42,884 nt of DNA from Sneathiellales bacterium (GCA_028277845.1 JANQFL010000092.1:1-42884), one strand, 5' to 3'; counted from the stretch's first letter, positions 16,179 through 25,075 are shown. Made by a program: numbers and translations. The notes: generated by a model from the sequence alone, not told the origin.

Positions 16179-16637
16179 TTACCGTTTGGCGGCCCGCAAG
16201 GATGCCTGCACGGCGGTCTCAAGCCGGTTGAGAAAGTTCGAGCGGTCGGCTTTGCTGAACGGGCGCGGCCCGCCGGTGATGGCGCCGGTCTCCCGCAGGC
16301 TTTGCATCAGGTCCCGGTTCGCGAGGGCCATGCCGATGCCTTGCCTGGTGAAAGCATCGCCGTTGGGCTTGAGCGCCGCCGCGTCCTTCTCAAGGCAACG
16401 CGCCGCCAGGGGGATGTCATTGGTGACGCAGATATCTTGGGTGGCGATGCGCTCGGCGATCCAGTCGTCGGCGGCGTCGCTACCGGAAGCGACGATGACC
16501 AGTTCGACCAACGGACTTCGATGGGGCCGGATGCCGCCGTCGCTGACCATGAAGACCGCCAAACCGTGCCGTTCGGCCACGCGCACCACTTCATCCTTGA
16601 CCGGGCAGGCGTCCGCGTCGACGTAGATCGCCACCAT
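16179..16637 (-). CDS. YaiI/YqxD family protein (DUF188)
   Basis: From the ATG at 16637 the protein is 152 residues, the family's usual length. The N-terminal VAIYVDADACPVKDEV carries the conserved aspartates of this PIN-like nuclease-fold family. DIPLAARCLEKDA and the closing ITGGPRPFSKADRSNFLNRLE are also family blocks. The biochemical function is not established; a role as a PIN-like nuclease is suggested by fold. The frame is open far upstream (to 16979), but that part has no family sequence and was rejected. Confidence 0.9.
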   Translation of the reverse strand: MVAIYVDADACPVKDEVVRVAERHGLAVFMVSDGGIRPHRSPLVELVIVASGSDAADDWIAERIATQDICVTNDIPLAARCLEKDAAALKPNGDAFTRQGIGMALANRDLMQSLRETGAITGGPRPFSKADRSNFLNRLETAVQASLRAAKR

Positions 16638-17166
16638 GTTCGGTTCCCGAAATACTATGCAAACGCCGACCTGCATATCCGATCGGCCCGTCATAGGGAA
16701 GGCCGCGCATAACATACGGCGGCCCCGTCGTCCGGGACCGCCGTACAGTCGATGCGTGAGTTGAGTATTTTGTTTTCTTTTGCGGGTTATTGCCGATGCC
16801 GCCTTGGGCGCGCGCATTGGCGTTAACCATGCAATTCCCGAGCCAAACAGGACAGGTTTAGAGGGAATAAGCGGAAGGCGAGTAAAAACAAATGGTTGTA
16901 GGATTTTGTTCAGTCGTCCGGTTGCCAGCCCTGAGCAGTCGCCAAGTAAGTATTCGGCACCGATTGGCAGGGCAGTCACCGTAAAACCGCATTGGATTGG
17001 AGCGATTGTCGAAAAATTTTACAGCCGCTATTTGATGTTGGGATGGCTGCACGGGCCGTATTACCGCCAATTATCGCCGTCCGACCAGTTCTCTTCCGGC
17101 TTTTGCCTTCCGTTCAATGTCGGAATTATTGACAATTCCGTCTATTGGTGTGCCCCGTGACATCGG
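16638..17166. other. 529-base gene-poor region with two hairpins
   Basis: No convincing gene is seen here; the base composition is more AT-rich than the flanks. A 13-pair stem with one mismatch and a five-base loop lies at 16715-16745, within the presumed 5' leader of the YaiI gene. A second perfect 7-pair hairpin (CGGAATT-6 nt-AATTCCG) lies at 17121-17140, 27 bases beyond the LysR stop. That one could end LysR transcription, although no T run follows. Confidence 0.6.
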
Positions 17167-18075
17167 TCAAGACGTAACCACGTCATGAATAGTCTGTCGC
17201 AGCCAACGGCACATGGGGTCGTCGTGACTGCGGGCGTGCCAATACAGGTAAGACTGAAACCCTTCGTCGCGCAGTTCCTTTGGCATCGGTTTCAAAATGA
17301 GATTCTCGCCCATGACCGGACTCAGCGACGACATGCCCGGTAGGGAAAACAGCACGTCCGTTGTGGCGGCGTAATAGGGTACCGAGGAAAGACTGCTGAG
17401 CCGAAGGGCGACGTGGCGGGTCTTGCCCATGGCCTCGAGTTTCAGATCCATCATGTTGGGCCCTTCGCCGGTGAGCGCGACGACGCCGTGGGACGCTTTC
17501 AGGTAGCGGCTCAGGGTCAGTGGCCCGCGCGCCAGGGGATGATCCCGGCGCATCAGACACGTGTGAGGTGTTTGCGGCAACAGGGCGAGGCGATACAGGT
17601 TGGTGTCCGACTTGGGTTGCAGGCCAAGAATGGCGAAATCGGCTTCATCGTTTTCAAGCCGCGCGAAATAATCGCCGGGGTCGCTGTGCACATCAAAAAA
17701 CAATCCCGGCGCCATTTCGTTGGTGGCGGCGACGATGCGCGGCATGAAGCCGATGATCTCCAGTCCCGGCCCGCACATGCGCACGCGGCGTTGCGTCGTG
17801 GCCGGATCGAATTCGGGTTCGGACACGATGCGGTCGATATCGGCGAGCAGCCGTTGCAGTTCCGGCAACAACTCGCGGCCGCGGGCACTGAGGTCGAAGC
17901 CCTGCCGCGCGCGGACCATCAGCGGATCCCCAAACAGTTTGCGCAGGCGCTGCAGCGCCCGGCTGGCGGCCGGCTGGCTCATGTTCAGTTTGATCGCGGC
18001 GCGCGACACATGCCGGGTTTCCAACAGGGTGCGCAATACGACGAGCAGGTTCAGGTCGATGGAGCGTAAATTCAT
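17167..18075 (-). CDS. LysR-family transcriptional regulator
   Basis: The ATG at 18075 gives 302 residues, the usual LysR length. The N-terminal winged helix-turn-helix is NLLVVLRTLLETRHVSRAAIKLNMSQPAASRALQRLRKLFGDPLMVRA. The co-inducer domain follows (from about residue 90). The NodD-like start (MNLRSIDLNLLVVL) fits; two further in-frame ATGs at 18084 and 18102 would run into the palindrome at 18105. It is divergent from a WrbA-like flavoprotein and so is likely to control it. The inducer is unknown; a quinone or electrophile is plausible by context only. Confidence 0.9.
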   Translation of the reverse strand: MNLRSIDLNLLVVLRTLLETRHVSRAAIKLNMSQPAASRALQRLRKLFGDPLMVRARQGFDLSARGRELLPELQRLLADIDRIVSEPEFDPATTQRRVRMCGPGLEIIGFMPRIVAATNEMAPGLFFDVHSDPGDYFARLENDEADFAILGLQPKSDTNLYRLALLPQTPHTCLMRRDHPLARGPLTLSRYLKASHGVVALTGEGPNMMDLKLEAMGKTRHVALRLSSLSSVPYYAATTDVLFSLPGMSSLSPVMGENLILKPMPKELRDEGFQSYLYWHARSHDDPMCRWLRQTIHDVVTS

Positions 18076-18104
18076 TTGATGCATAATGACTATGACAATC
18101 ATTC

Positions 18105-18116
18105 ATTTCAAGAAAT
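18105..18116. promoter_or_regulatory. Palindrome between LysR and the flavoprotein gene
   Basis: ATTTC-AA-GAAAT is a perfect inverted repeat in the 97-base divergent interval. It is preceded by a short direct repeat (ATGACTATGAC, 18086-18096). It lies 57 bases upstream of the flavoprotein start and 30 upstream of the LysR start, a plausible LysR binding position. Evidence for regulation is positional only. Confidence 0.35.
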
Positions 18117-18172
18117 TTGGTCGGATACCCATGTCCCGGGCGGATACTCAATCGCCCGTGAAAGGACACAAC

Positions 18173-18808
18173 ATGACCGACCAGACCCCCATTGCCCATG
18201 ACGGCCAAGCCCGTACCATCGCCGTCGCCTATCACTCCGGATACGGCCACACCACCGTGCTCGCCGAGTCCATTGCCGCCGGAATTGGCGACGCCGGGGC
18301 AAACGCCATGCTGGTACCGGTGGGGGATGCCGACGCCGTCGATTGGGACGCACTCGACGCCGCCGACGCCATCGTGTTCGGTTCGCCAACTTACATGGGC
18401 AGTGTCAGTGGCCCGTTCAAAGTATTCATGGACGCCACATCGGGACGGTGGATGGAAAAGGCATGGCAGGACAAACTGGCGGCAGGGTTTACCAATTCCG
18501 CGTCGATGTCGGGTGACAAGCTGAATACACTGGTACAGCTTTCCGTGTTCGCCGCTCAGCACGGTATGAATTGGGTCAGCACCGGCATGGCGCCAGGCAA
18601 CAATCATAGCCAGGGCAGCATCGATGACCTCAACCGTTTGGGCAGTACGCTCGGCGTCATGGCACAGAGCAACGCCGACCAGGGCCCCGACATCGTGCCA
18701 CCGCAATCCGACCGCGAGACAGCCAAGGTGTTCGGCCAGCGCATGGCCGCCGCCACCGCCCGCTGGATGGCCGGTGCCGTCGAGGCCGGAGAACCGGCGC
18801 TGGGTTGA
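18173..18808 (+). CDS. Flavodoxin-fold NAD(P)H:quinone oxidoreductase, WrbA-like
   Basis: AAAGGA precedes the ATG at 18173, giving 211 residues. The FMN phosphate-binding loop is AYHSGYGHTTVLAESI, followed by VFGSPTYMGSVSGPFKVFMDAT and AAGFTNSASMSGDKLNT, as in WrbA/flavodoxin_2 quinone reductases. The region GMNWVSTGMAPGNNHSQGS matches the late family block, although WrbA proper has a longer insertion. The expected reaction is two-electron quinone reduction. It is divergent from LysR, a common pairing for redox-responsive control. Confidence 0.88.
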   Translation: MTDQTPIAHDGQARTIAVAYHSGYGHTTVLAESIAAGIGDAGANAMLVPVGDADAVDWDALDAADAIVFGSPTYMGSVSGPFKVFMDATSGRWMEKAWQDKLAAGFTNSASMSGDKLNTLVQLSVFAAQHGMNWVSTGMAPGNNHSQGSIDDLNRLGSTLGVMAQSNADQGPDIVPPQSDRETAKVFGQRMAAATARWMAGAVEAGEPALG

Positions 18809-18941
18809 AGCGCGGCGTGTCGAATAGGTGAGGGGCAGGCGGGGAAATACCGGCCGTCCACGCCGCAATCGCCCATTTTATCCGTGGCATCGCCGCGGTG
18901 GCTGTGCCATGCATAGGGAAATCCTTTGCGTGGAGTAAGCC

Positions 18942-19982
18942 ATGAGGGCGATCACGGTCGGGTCGGCGACCATCGATGTCATTGCCACAGTGGACGATGC
19001 CGACATCGAACGCATGACGCTGCACAACGTCACGGCGTCGTTTCTGTTGCTTGAGCCCGGCCGCAAGGTCGACGCCTCGTCTGTCATCACCCAGACCGGC
19101 GGCGGCGCCGTCAACGCGGCGGTCGCCTTGCGGCGCCTCGGATTCGACGTGTCGGCGCTGATCAAGGTGGGCGCCGACCACAACGCCGAGAAACTGCACG
19201 CCCGCCTGGATGAGGAAGGCATCGGCACCGAGCTGATCAGCGAGGTGCAGGACGAAGCGACCGCCGTTTCCGTGATGATCGCGTCCCACGACCGCAATGC
19301 CGCCATCTTCACGCACCGTGGCGCCAACGGTTATCTGGCCGATGCCGACATCGCGCCGGACGTACTCGCCGGTGCCGGCCTTGTTTACGTCACCAATCTG
19401 AGCAACGCCTCCGCCGACCGTTTCCCCGCGCTGGTGGCCCGGGCCAAGGCGGCCGGCGCTTTCGTCGCCGTCAACCCGGGCATTCGCCAGCTCACGCGCA
19501 AGACCGGGCCGCTTTATGACAGCCTGTGCCATGTCGATCTGTTCACCTGCAACCGCCACGAGGCCTGCGCGCTTGTGCCGGCGCTGGTCGAACGCACCGG
19601 TTGGGACAGTCACAGCGCGCCGCCGCCGGACACCGACGAGCCGATCCTGGAGCTGGAAGGCTTCCGCCTCAGTTTTAACGAGTTCTTCCGCCGTCTGCAC
19701 GGCCTCGGCCCGCGCTATGTGGCGGTGACCGACGGCGTATGCGGCGCCCATCTGTCCGCCGGCACGGAGATGCATTTTCAGCCCTCCGTCGAGGCGAAAG
19801 TTGTCGGTACCGCCGGCGCCGGCGATGCCTTTGCCGCCACGTTGACGGCGGGGCTGGTACGAGGCATCGACCCGGCCTGGGCAATGCGCCGCGCCGCGGT
19901 CAACGCGGCCTCCGTCGTCGGTTACATCGATACGCAAAGCGGCCTGTTGAACGCCGCTGAATTGGACGCACACGTTTCATAA
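18942..19982 (+). CDS. PfkB-family carbohydrate/nucleoside kinase
   Basis: This 346-residue protein starts at an ATG behind GGAG. It has the PfkB signatures: TGGGAVNAAVALRRLGF near residues 52-68 and GTAGAGDAFAATL near 289-301. The second holds the anion-hole glycines and the catalytic base Asp295. A 20-30-residue insertion around 215-250 (SAPPPDTDEPILELEGFR) is longer than in ribokinase. The substrate is a sugar or nucleoside and cannot be fixed. The SMR exporter starts 19 bases later, so the two may share a transcript. Confidence 0.9.
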   Translation: MRAITVGSATIDVIATVDDADIERMTLHNVTASFLLLEPGRKVDASSVITQTGGGAVNAAVALRRLGFDVSALIKVGADHNAEKLHARLDEEGIGTELISEVQDEATAVSVMIASHDRNAAIFTHRGANGYLADADIAPDVLAGAGLVYVTNLSNASADRFPALVARAKAAGAFVAVNPGIRQLTRKTGPLYDSLCHVDLFTCNRHEACALVPALVERTGWDSHSAPPPDTDEPILELEGFRLSFNEFFRRLHGLGPRYVAVTDGVCGAHLSAGTEMHFQPSVEAKVVGTAGAGDAFAATLTAGLVRGIDPAWAMRRAAVNAASVVGYIDTQSGLLNAAELDAHVS

Positions 19983-20001
19983 GTGATGTAGGGGAAGGGT
20001 C

Positions 20002-20325
20002 ATGGCGTGGATCTGGTTGATTGCGGCGGGTGTGCTCGAGGTGGGTTTCGCCACCTGCCTCAAATTGGCGGATGGTTTTACCCGGCCGCTCTGGACGGTG
20101 TTGTTCGTGATCTTCGCCGCCGCGTCGTTCTATGGTCTGACCAGGGCCATGCAGGACATTCCCATCGGTACCGCCTACGCCGTATGGACCGGCATCGGCG
20201 CCGCCGGCACGGTGGCGCTGGGAATCGCATTCTTCAACGAACCCGCCACCGCCGCCCGTCTCGGGTTCCTGACCCTGCTCATCGTCTCCATCGTCGGCCT
20301 GAAGATAGTGTCGGGCGAGGGCTAA
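20002..20325 (+). CDS. sugE: SMR-family exporter, SugE/Gdx-like
   Basis: The 107-residue protein has four predicted membrane helices and the conserved Glu13 (VLEVGFATCLKLADGFT). GTAYAVWTGIGAAGTVALGI matches SugE/Gdx more than EmrE. Family members export guanidinium or quaternary ammonium ions in exchange for protons. No guanidine riboswitch is possible in the short gap after the kinase gene, so that regulation is absent here. The stop TAA shares bases with the opposing TetR stop. Confidence 0.88.
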   Translation: MAWIWLIAAGVLEVGFATCLKLADGFTRPLWTVLFVIFAAASFYGLTRAMQDIPIGTAYAVWTGIGAAGTVALGIAFFNEPATAARLGFLTLLIVSIVGLKIVSGEG

Positions 20326-20921
20326 TTTTCCGCCTGTAGCGCCTTTAAGGCGGCATCGAGCACGGCGTTGGCGCGGGCATCGGTGCAGAGATGGCGGTGG
20401 CTGGCGATCAGGCGCGGGTCGCGAAACAGGACGGTCATATCTTCCAGTAGAGCTGTGGTGGCGGCGTGGTCCAGGTGGTTCAGGCCGTGGGCCGCGAGGT
20501 AACGCGCGACAATGCCGGCGAACAGGTCGTGCATGCGTCGCACGTGTCTCTCGACCACATGCATGTTGCGCATGCCCAGTTCGACATAGGCGTTGAACAG
20601 TGCGGGGTCGGCATCGAACCGATCGCGCTTGAGGCGCAACAGGGTCAGCACGAAATCGCGCAACGCCCGTTCCGGCTCGCCCCGCGATTCGGCGACACCG
20701 GCAAGAGCATCTTCGACGTCCTCAAACCAGCGGGTGGCGACGGTTTCGAGCAAGGCCGCCTTGCTGGGGAAGAAACGGTAGGCGTTGGACTGTGACATGC
20801 CGCAGGCCGCGGCGACCGCCGATACCGTCAGCTTGGCGCCACCGTTGCACTTGATCAGTGCGTCGCAGGCTGCGAGCAGGGTCTCCCGTCCGGCCGCGAT
20901 GTCGGTGCGGGGCCGGGCCAT
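20322..20921 (-). CDS. TetR-family transcriptional regulator
   Basis: The 199-residue protein has an N-terminal TetR helix-turn-helix (KLTVSAVAAACGMSQSNAYRFFPSKAALLETVATRWFED) and a helical ligand domain. It starts 2 bases after the stop of the methyltransferase gene at 20924-21367, so it is the second gene of that operon. A candidate operator lies upstream of the operon at 21410. Its stop codon overlaps the SMR stop tail to tail (shared CTAA). Confidence 0.9.
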   Translation of the reverse strand: MARPRTDIAAGRETLLAACDALIKCNGGAKLTVSAVAAACGMSQSNAYRFFPSKAALLETVATRWFEDVEDALAGVAESRGEPERALRDFVLTLLRLKRDRFDADPALFNAYVELGMRNMHVVERHVRRMHDLFAGIVARYLAAHGLNHLDHAATTALLEDMTVLFRDPRLIASHRHLCTDARANAVLDAALKALQAEN

Positions 20922-20923
20922 GA

Positions 20924-21367
20924 TCAGAACCAGCGGCGCACGCGTTTCTTGTAATCCAGATAGGCGTCACCGAAGGCATCGTGCGCCGCCTTTTCTTCGA
21001 ACGGGATGTACCAAAATTGCGCGGCCAGGAAGAAAAGCGCCGCCACAGCCAACGATGTCACCGCGTTCATCACCAGCCCGGCGCCCATCAGCAACAGCAC
21101 GAAACCGAGATACATGGGATTGCGGCTGACGGCGAACAGGCCGTCGGTGACCAATGTATTGGGCTGGCGGAACGTGTGAATGTTGGTCTGGATGCGGCGG
21201 AACTGGCGGCTCGCCGCAAGCAGAAACCCGACGCCGATCAGGGCAAGGGGAATCCCGGCCAAGTGATAAGGTTCGGGCAATACGGTTGATAGCGGCCAGT
21301 AGTTGCGCAGCAGGAACATAACGATCAACGACAGCAACGTGAACACGGGCGGGATCAACCATTTCAT
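20924..21367 (-). CDS. Membrane isoprenylcysteine methyltransferase-family protein
   Basis: The ATG at 21367 gives 147 residues with about four membrane helices. The C-terminal SAM-binding part of the ICMT/PEMT family is clear: GLFAVSRNPMYLGFVLLLMG and FEEKAAHDAFGDAYLDYKKRVRRW. Bacterial members methylate lipids or small thiol/phenol groups at the membrane; the true acceptor here is unknown. It is first in a two-gene operon with the TetR gene, suggesting TetR-controlled expression. Confidence 0.85.
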   Translation of the reverse strand: MKWLIPPVFTLLSLIVMFLLRNYWPLSTVLPEPYHLAGIPLALIGVGFLLAASRQFRRIQTNIHTFRQPNTLVTDGLFAVSRNPMYLGFVLLLMGAGLVMNAVTSLAVAALFFLAAQFWYIPFEEKAAHDAFGDAYLDYKKRVRRWF

Positions 21368-21409
21368 GGGGCTGCGCACTCCTTGGGCAAAGATGGGTCA
21401 TCAGTATTG

Positions 21410-21431
21410 TGATAAATATGGTATTTTATCA
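21410..21431. promoter_or_regulatory. Candidate TetR operator
   Basis: TGATAAA-8 bases-TTTATCA is a perfect 7-base inverted repeat with spacer TATGGTAT, itself nearly symmetric. It lies in a strongly AT-rich patch 43 bases upstream of the methyltransferase-TetR operon start. The size (22 bases) and position fit autoregulation by the TetR protein encoded second in the operon. Confidence 0.55.
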
Positions 21432-21604
21432 TAATTACAAGGAAACATTGTCCCGAGGTGACCGGCACGTGATGTCCTGGATTTCGTCAGGATGAAGGCA
21501 TCCGTATCGGGGTCGGCGGTGCTGGTGAATCGCCATTGCGACACCGCCACATATTTGACACCGTGTGGCTACAAGCGCCATCAGCCAACGATCACGGATC
21601 CCCT

Positions 21605-22525
21605 ATGCTCGCTGCCCTTGCCGATCCCATTGTGCCGGTCTTCCTGGTCATGGCGCTTGGCGTGGTGCTGGGCCGGACGGGCGTATTCAGTGCCGAGATG
21701 GCGCGGGCCCTGAACGGGTTCGTATTTTATGCCGGGCAGCCGGCGCTGATGTATGTGCTGGCCTCGCAGGCCCGTTTCGACGACTACGACTGGCCGGCGC
21801 TGGGGCTGTATTTTGCGGGCGAGGTGGCATTGTATGCGGCCGTTGCGGTCGTCGCCCGGCGGGTCTTCAAGCGCGGACTGGGCGAGTCGATTCTCATCGG
21901 CATGACAGCGATCTTCGTCAATCATCTCTATTTCGTGCTGCCGATCGTCGAGCTGTTGCACGGCGACGCCGTGGCGGCGCCGGTGGCCGGGGTGGTGTTC
22001 GTCGATGCGGCGGTGCTGTTCTGCGGCACGATCTTCGTTATGGAACTGGTCACCCGGCACAGTGTGTCGGTCACCCAGTATCCGCTGCTGCTGATCAAGA
22101 ACCCCTCATTGGTGGCACTGGTCATCGGACTGGCCGCCAATGCCTTGGGGCCGCTCGTGCCGGAAGGCGTGCTGACCTTCGCCGACTTCGCCGGCGCCGC
22201 CGCGCCGCCGATCGCGCTGTTCGCCCTCGGCGTCATGCTGGCCCGGGTCGACATCCTTCACATCGGTGGGCTGCTGGCGTTGGTGATCGGGGTCAAGGTG
22301 GCGCTGCAGCCGGTTTTGACGTTCGGCCTGCTTTCGGGCGCCGGTGCCGCACCCGCTTGGGCCGGGCCGCTGTTGCTGGTCGCCGCCGGACCCTGTGGTG
22401 CCATGCCGTTCGTCATAGCCCTGCAATACAAGGTCGAGACCGAAACCATGGCCAAGGCCATTCTGATATCGACCGTACTGACTCTGTTCAGCCTGGCCGC
22501 GTTGAGCGAATGGATCGCCGTCTAA
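21605..22525 (+). CDS. Auxin efflux carrier (AEC) family transporter
   Basis: From the ATG at 21605 the protein is 306 residues with about ten hydrophobic helices. These include ALNGFVFYAGQPALMYVLA near the start and FALGVMLARVD and AGPCGAMPFVIALQYKVE late, as in AEC/malonate-transporter relatives. It is an inner-membrane secondary carrier, probably exporting or importing small organic acids. It stands alone between the TetR-operon promoter and a convergent methyltransferase. Confidence 0.87.
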   Translation: MLAALADPIVPVFLVMALGVVLGRTGVFSAEMARALNGFVFYAGQPALMYVLASQARFDDYDWPALGLYFAGEVALYAAVAVVARRVFKRGLGESILIGMTAIFVNHLYFVLPIVELLHGDAVAAPVAGVVFVDAAVLFCGTIFVMELVTRHSVSVTQYPLLLIKNPSLVALVIGLAANALGPLVPEGVLTFADFAGAAAPPIALFALGVMLARVDILHIGGLLALVIGVKVALQPVLTFGLLSGAGAAPAWAGPLLLVAAGPCGAMPFVIALQYKVETETMAKAILISTVLTLFSLAALSEWIAV

Positions 22526-22577
22526 CCGCGTTGCGGAAGAGGCAAACGCCGTTGGGTTGCGTGTGACGTAAACGGGC

Positions 22578-23294
22578 CTAGGGTTTCACACCGGTCAGCA
22601 GGTTGACGCGGCTGTATTCGCTGAAGACATAGTCGCCGTCTTCGGTCCGCCCTTGCTCGAACGCCGTGCGGACCGCGGGCCTATCCACGTCGACGCGGGT
22701 GAAACGGTTGTAGCTGGCGCCGGCGATGCCGTCGACGAAGTCATCGAAGGCGCCATGCCTGACCGGTGACCAGTAGCGGAACTCGCGCGTCTCGGCGAAA
22801 CGGGGCGCGGCGCGTTCGACGGCGGCATAAGCCAACCGGCGCACGTCGGTTTCGTCATGGAAGGGGCGGTAGACGTCCTCCATGGTGCCGGACAGCAATG
22901 GCTCCATGACATATAGAAACCCGCTGTCACGCTTCAGCACCCGGGCCGCTTCGGCCAATGCGGCGTCCATGTGCTCCGCGGGGACGTGATGCAGGGAGTA
23001 GCTGAAGAACACGCCATCGACCGAGGCGTCATCCAGCGGCAGGGACTGGGCCGGCGCTTCGGCATACGTCAAGCCCGGGAGGGGGTCGGCAACGCGGTTC
23101 TTTTGCGCCTGTACCGGATCGGGCTCGACACCCAACACCGTGGCGCCGCGCTCGGCCAGCGCGCGGGCGATGCGGCCGCCGCCGCACCCGGCATCGACGA
23201 GCCGGTATCCCGCCAAAGGCACAAGCTGCTCGATGACGGCAATGTCCTCGCTTTCACCAAGATCTTCGATCCCGGCGCTGATCAGGTCCTTCAT
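22578..23294 (-). CDS. Class I SAM-dependent methyltransferase
   Basis: The 238-residue protein contains motif I VDAGCGGGRIARAL, LGVEPDPVQ and a UbiE-like SLPLDDASVDGVFFSYSLHHVP. It is a cytoplasmic class I methyltransferase, distinct from the one at 2123. The C-terminal portion (FDDFVDGIAGASYNRFTR) has no recognisable substrate signature. It is monocistronic and convergent with the AEC gene. Confidence 0.85.
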   Translation of the reverse strand: MKDLISAGIEDLGESEDIAVIEQLVPLAGYRLVDAGCGGGRIARALAERGATVLGVEPDPVQAQKNRVADPLPGLTYAEAPAQSLPLDDASVDGVFFSYSLHHVPAEHMDAALAEAARVLKRDSGFLYVMEPLLSGTMEDVYRPFHDETDVRRLAYAAVERAAPRFAETREFRYWSPVRHGAFDDFVDGIAGASYNRFTRVDVDRPAVRTAFEQGRTEDGDYVFSEYSRVNLLTGVKP

Positions 23295-23488
23295 ATGTCA
23301 TCCATGTCGTGTCGCGGGGCGCAGAGGATAACCGCTCAGGCGCCGTGCGCAAGTTGGCCGTGGGTGCTCAACACCTCTACCCATGCGATTGCGCAGGCGA
23401 GCCATGTCGGGATGGACATTGACTTGATGTTTCGGTGGCGGGCCTAATTCGGTCCTTGTCGCCTTGCGAACCGGAGTGACGCACCGCC

Positions 23489-24397
23489 ATGAGTCAGACT
23501 GTCGTTGCCGCGAAGCCCATCGTCTACCGGACCGGTGTGGTGCTCGTCGTTATGGCCGGTGTGTGCTGGTCGAGCATGGGACTGGGCATCCGGTTCATGG
23601 CGGAGGCCAATGTCTGGCAAATCCTGTTCTATCGCTCCATGGCCCTGGTGCCGTTCCTGCTGATCATCATATCCCAGCGGTCCGGCGGCCGGCCGTTTCG
23701 GTCGATCCGGCAATCGGGGCTGGCCGGTGTTATCGGCGGCATGGCTCTGGTGGTCGCCTTTGCCGGCGGCATCTATTCCATACAGGCAACGTCTGTGGCC
23801 AACGCTATGTTCCTGTTTGCCGCGGCCCCGTTTTTCGCCGCGCTGCTGGGCTGGCTCGTCCTGCGTGAACGTGTGCGCCGTGCGACCTGGATGGCCATGG
23901 GCGTCGCCATGACAGGCGTCGCCATCATGGTGTGGGAAGGGATCTCGTTCGGCCGGGTTGCCGGAAACATTGCCGCGATCCTGTCGGCCCTGGGATTCGC
24001 GGTGTTCACCATCGCCCTGCGCTGGCGCGCGGTGGAGGACACCATGCCGACGGTCCTGCTGGGCGGTGTGTTTGCCATTTTGGTCTCCGGCACCGTATGC
24101 GCCGGCGCCGGATACGGCGTTGCGATTCCACTCAACGATATCCTCGTCGCCTTTGCCCTCGGTGTCGGGCAGGTCGGCGCGGGGCTCGTCCTCTACACGA
24201 TCGGGTCCAAGGCCGTTCCGGCGGCCGAGTTGGCGCTGCTCAGCATGTCGGAAGTCATTCTGGGGCCGCTGTGGGTGTGGGTGTTTCTCGGTGAGACGGC
24301 TGGGATGTACACGTTGATCGGCGGTGCCGTGCTGATGTCGGCGATCACCGGCAACGCCCTATCCGGATTGAGACGCAAGCCCGTGCCGATTCTTTGA
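23489..24397 (+). CDS. EamA/DMT-family transporter
   Basis: The 302-residue protein has ten predicted helices in two EamA repeats. The first ends with ATSVANAMFLFAAAPFFAALLGWLVLRERV and the second ends with AELALLSMSEVILGPLWVWVFLGE, both typical family blocks. The start ATG lies behind GGAG. Members export amino acids or other metabolites across the inner membrane. No partner gene suggests a substrate. The 194-base gap upstream holds only weak inverted repeats. Confidence 0.88.
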   Translation: MSQTVVAAKPIVYRTGVVLVVMAGVCWSSMGLGIRFMAEANVWQILFYRSMALVPFLLIIISQRSGGRPFRSIRQSGLAGVIGGMALVVAFAGGIYSIQATSVANAMFLFAAAPFFAALLGWLVLRERVRRATWMAMGVAMTGVAIMVWEGISFGRVAGNIAAILSALGFAVFTIALRWRAVEDTMPTVLLGGVFAILVSGTVCAGAGYGVAIPLNDILVAFALGVGQVGAGLVLYTIGSKAVPAAELALLSMSEVILGPLWVWVFLGETAGMYTLIGGAVLMSAITGNALSGLRRKPVPIL

Positions 24398-24516
24398 TTA
24401 TGGGAAGGGCGCCGTTTTCTTGAGAAATTTGTGATGCATAAGCGCTTCGCGGACCGTGTCCGGTTTTGCTAGCATCGAATTGTGTTCGTTGTATCCAGCC
24501 AAAAGGACCCTGCGCC

Positions 24517-25053
24517 ATGCTCATGCCTCGTCAAAAGACGCCCGATCTTTCCGTCGACACCGTGGCCCATGGCCGGTTCGACCTTGCAACGGACGGGGCT
24601 GAACGTTTCACGTTGATCGTCGTCTATCGCGGGCTGCATTGTCCCATCTGCGCCACTTATCTCGGTGAGTTGGAAGCTCTGGCGGGAGAGTTCGAGGAGC
24701 GTGGCGTCAAGACCGTTGCGCTGTGCAGCGACGACCGTGACCGCACGGCCCAAATGGCCGACAAGATCGGCGCCGAGGATTTGCGCTTCGGCTACGGGCT
24801 GCCGCTGGATGTGGCGCGGGAATGGGGTCTCTACATTTCGACGGGCCGGGGCAGGACGTCCATCGGGATCGAAGAACCGGACCTGTTTCCGGAGCCGGGC
24901 ATGTTCCTGGTGCGACCGGACCGGACGCTGTATTTCGCCTCGGTGCAGACCATGCCGTTCGTGCGCCCGCCCATCAAAGGGTTGCTGGGAGCCATCGATT
25001 TTGCCGTGGAGAAGGACTATCCGGCCCGCGGCGAGTATGACGGCGCGGTGTGA
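24517..25053 (+). CDS. Peroxiredoxin-like / thiol-disulfide family protein
   Basis: The ATG at 24517 (behind AAAAGGA) gives 178 residues. The thioredoxin-fold segment FTLIVVYRGLHCPICATYLGELEAL carries a CPIC pair at Cys42 and Cys45, where AhpC/TSA-like redoxin proteins have the peroxidatic cysteine. It has no signal peptide, so it should be cytoplasmic. It probably reduces peroxide or disulfides; the CxxC arrangement resembles the AhpC/TSA-like DUF899/redoxin group more than typical 2-Cys peroxiredoxins. It is convergent with the hybrid kinase. Confidence 0.75.
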   Translation: MLMPRQKTPDLSVDTVAHGRFDLATDGAERFTLIVVYRGLHCPICATYLGELEALAGEFEERGVKTVALCSDDRDRTAQMADKIGAEDLRFGYGLPLDVAREWGLYISTGRGRTSIGIEEPDLFPEPGMFLVRPDRTLYFASVQTMPFVRPPIKGLLGAIDFAVEKDYPARGEYDGAV

Positions 25054-25075
25054 GGAGGAGCCGTCCGTTTACCCT

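Noticed and set aside
16780-17160. 126-codon frame on the plus strand in the gene-poor gap
   Set aside because: Its composition and codon use are unlike the neighbours, no ribosome-binding site or family motif is visible, and the AT-rich sequence looks intergenic.
18809-18941. Inverted TGGCA/TGCCA pair before the PfkB gene as a terminator
   Set aside because: The stem is only five pairs with mismatches inside and no T tract.
19983-20001. Guanidine riboswitch before the SugE-like gene
   Set aside because: Only 19 bases separate it from the kinase gene, far too short for a ykkC-type aptamer.
23295-23488. Possible structured RNA with TGCGCA and GGTG/CACC pairs before the EamA gene
   Set aside because: Stems are four to six pairs and inconsistent; no known RNA family is recognisable.
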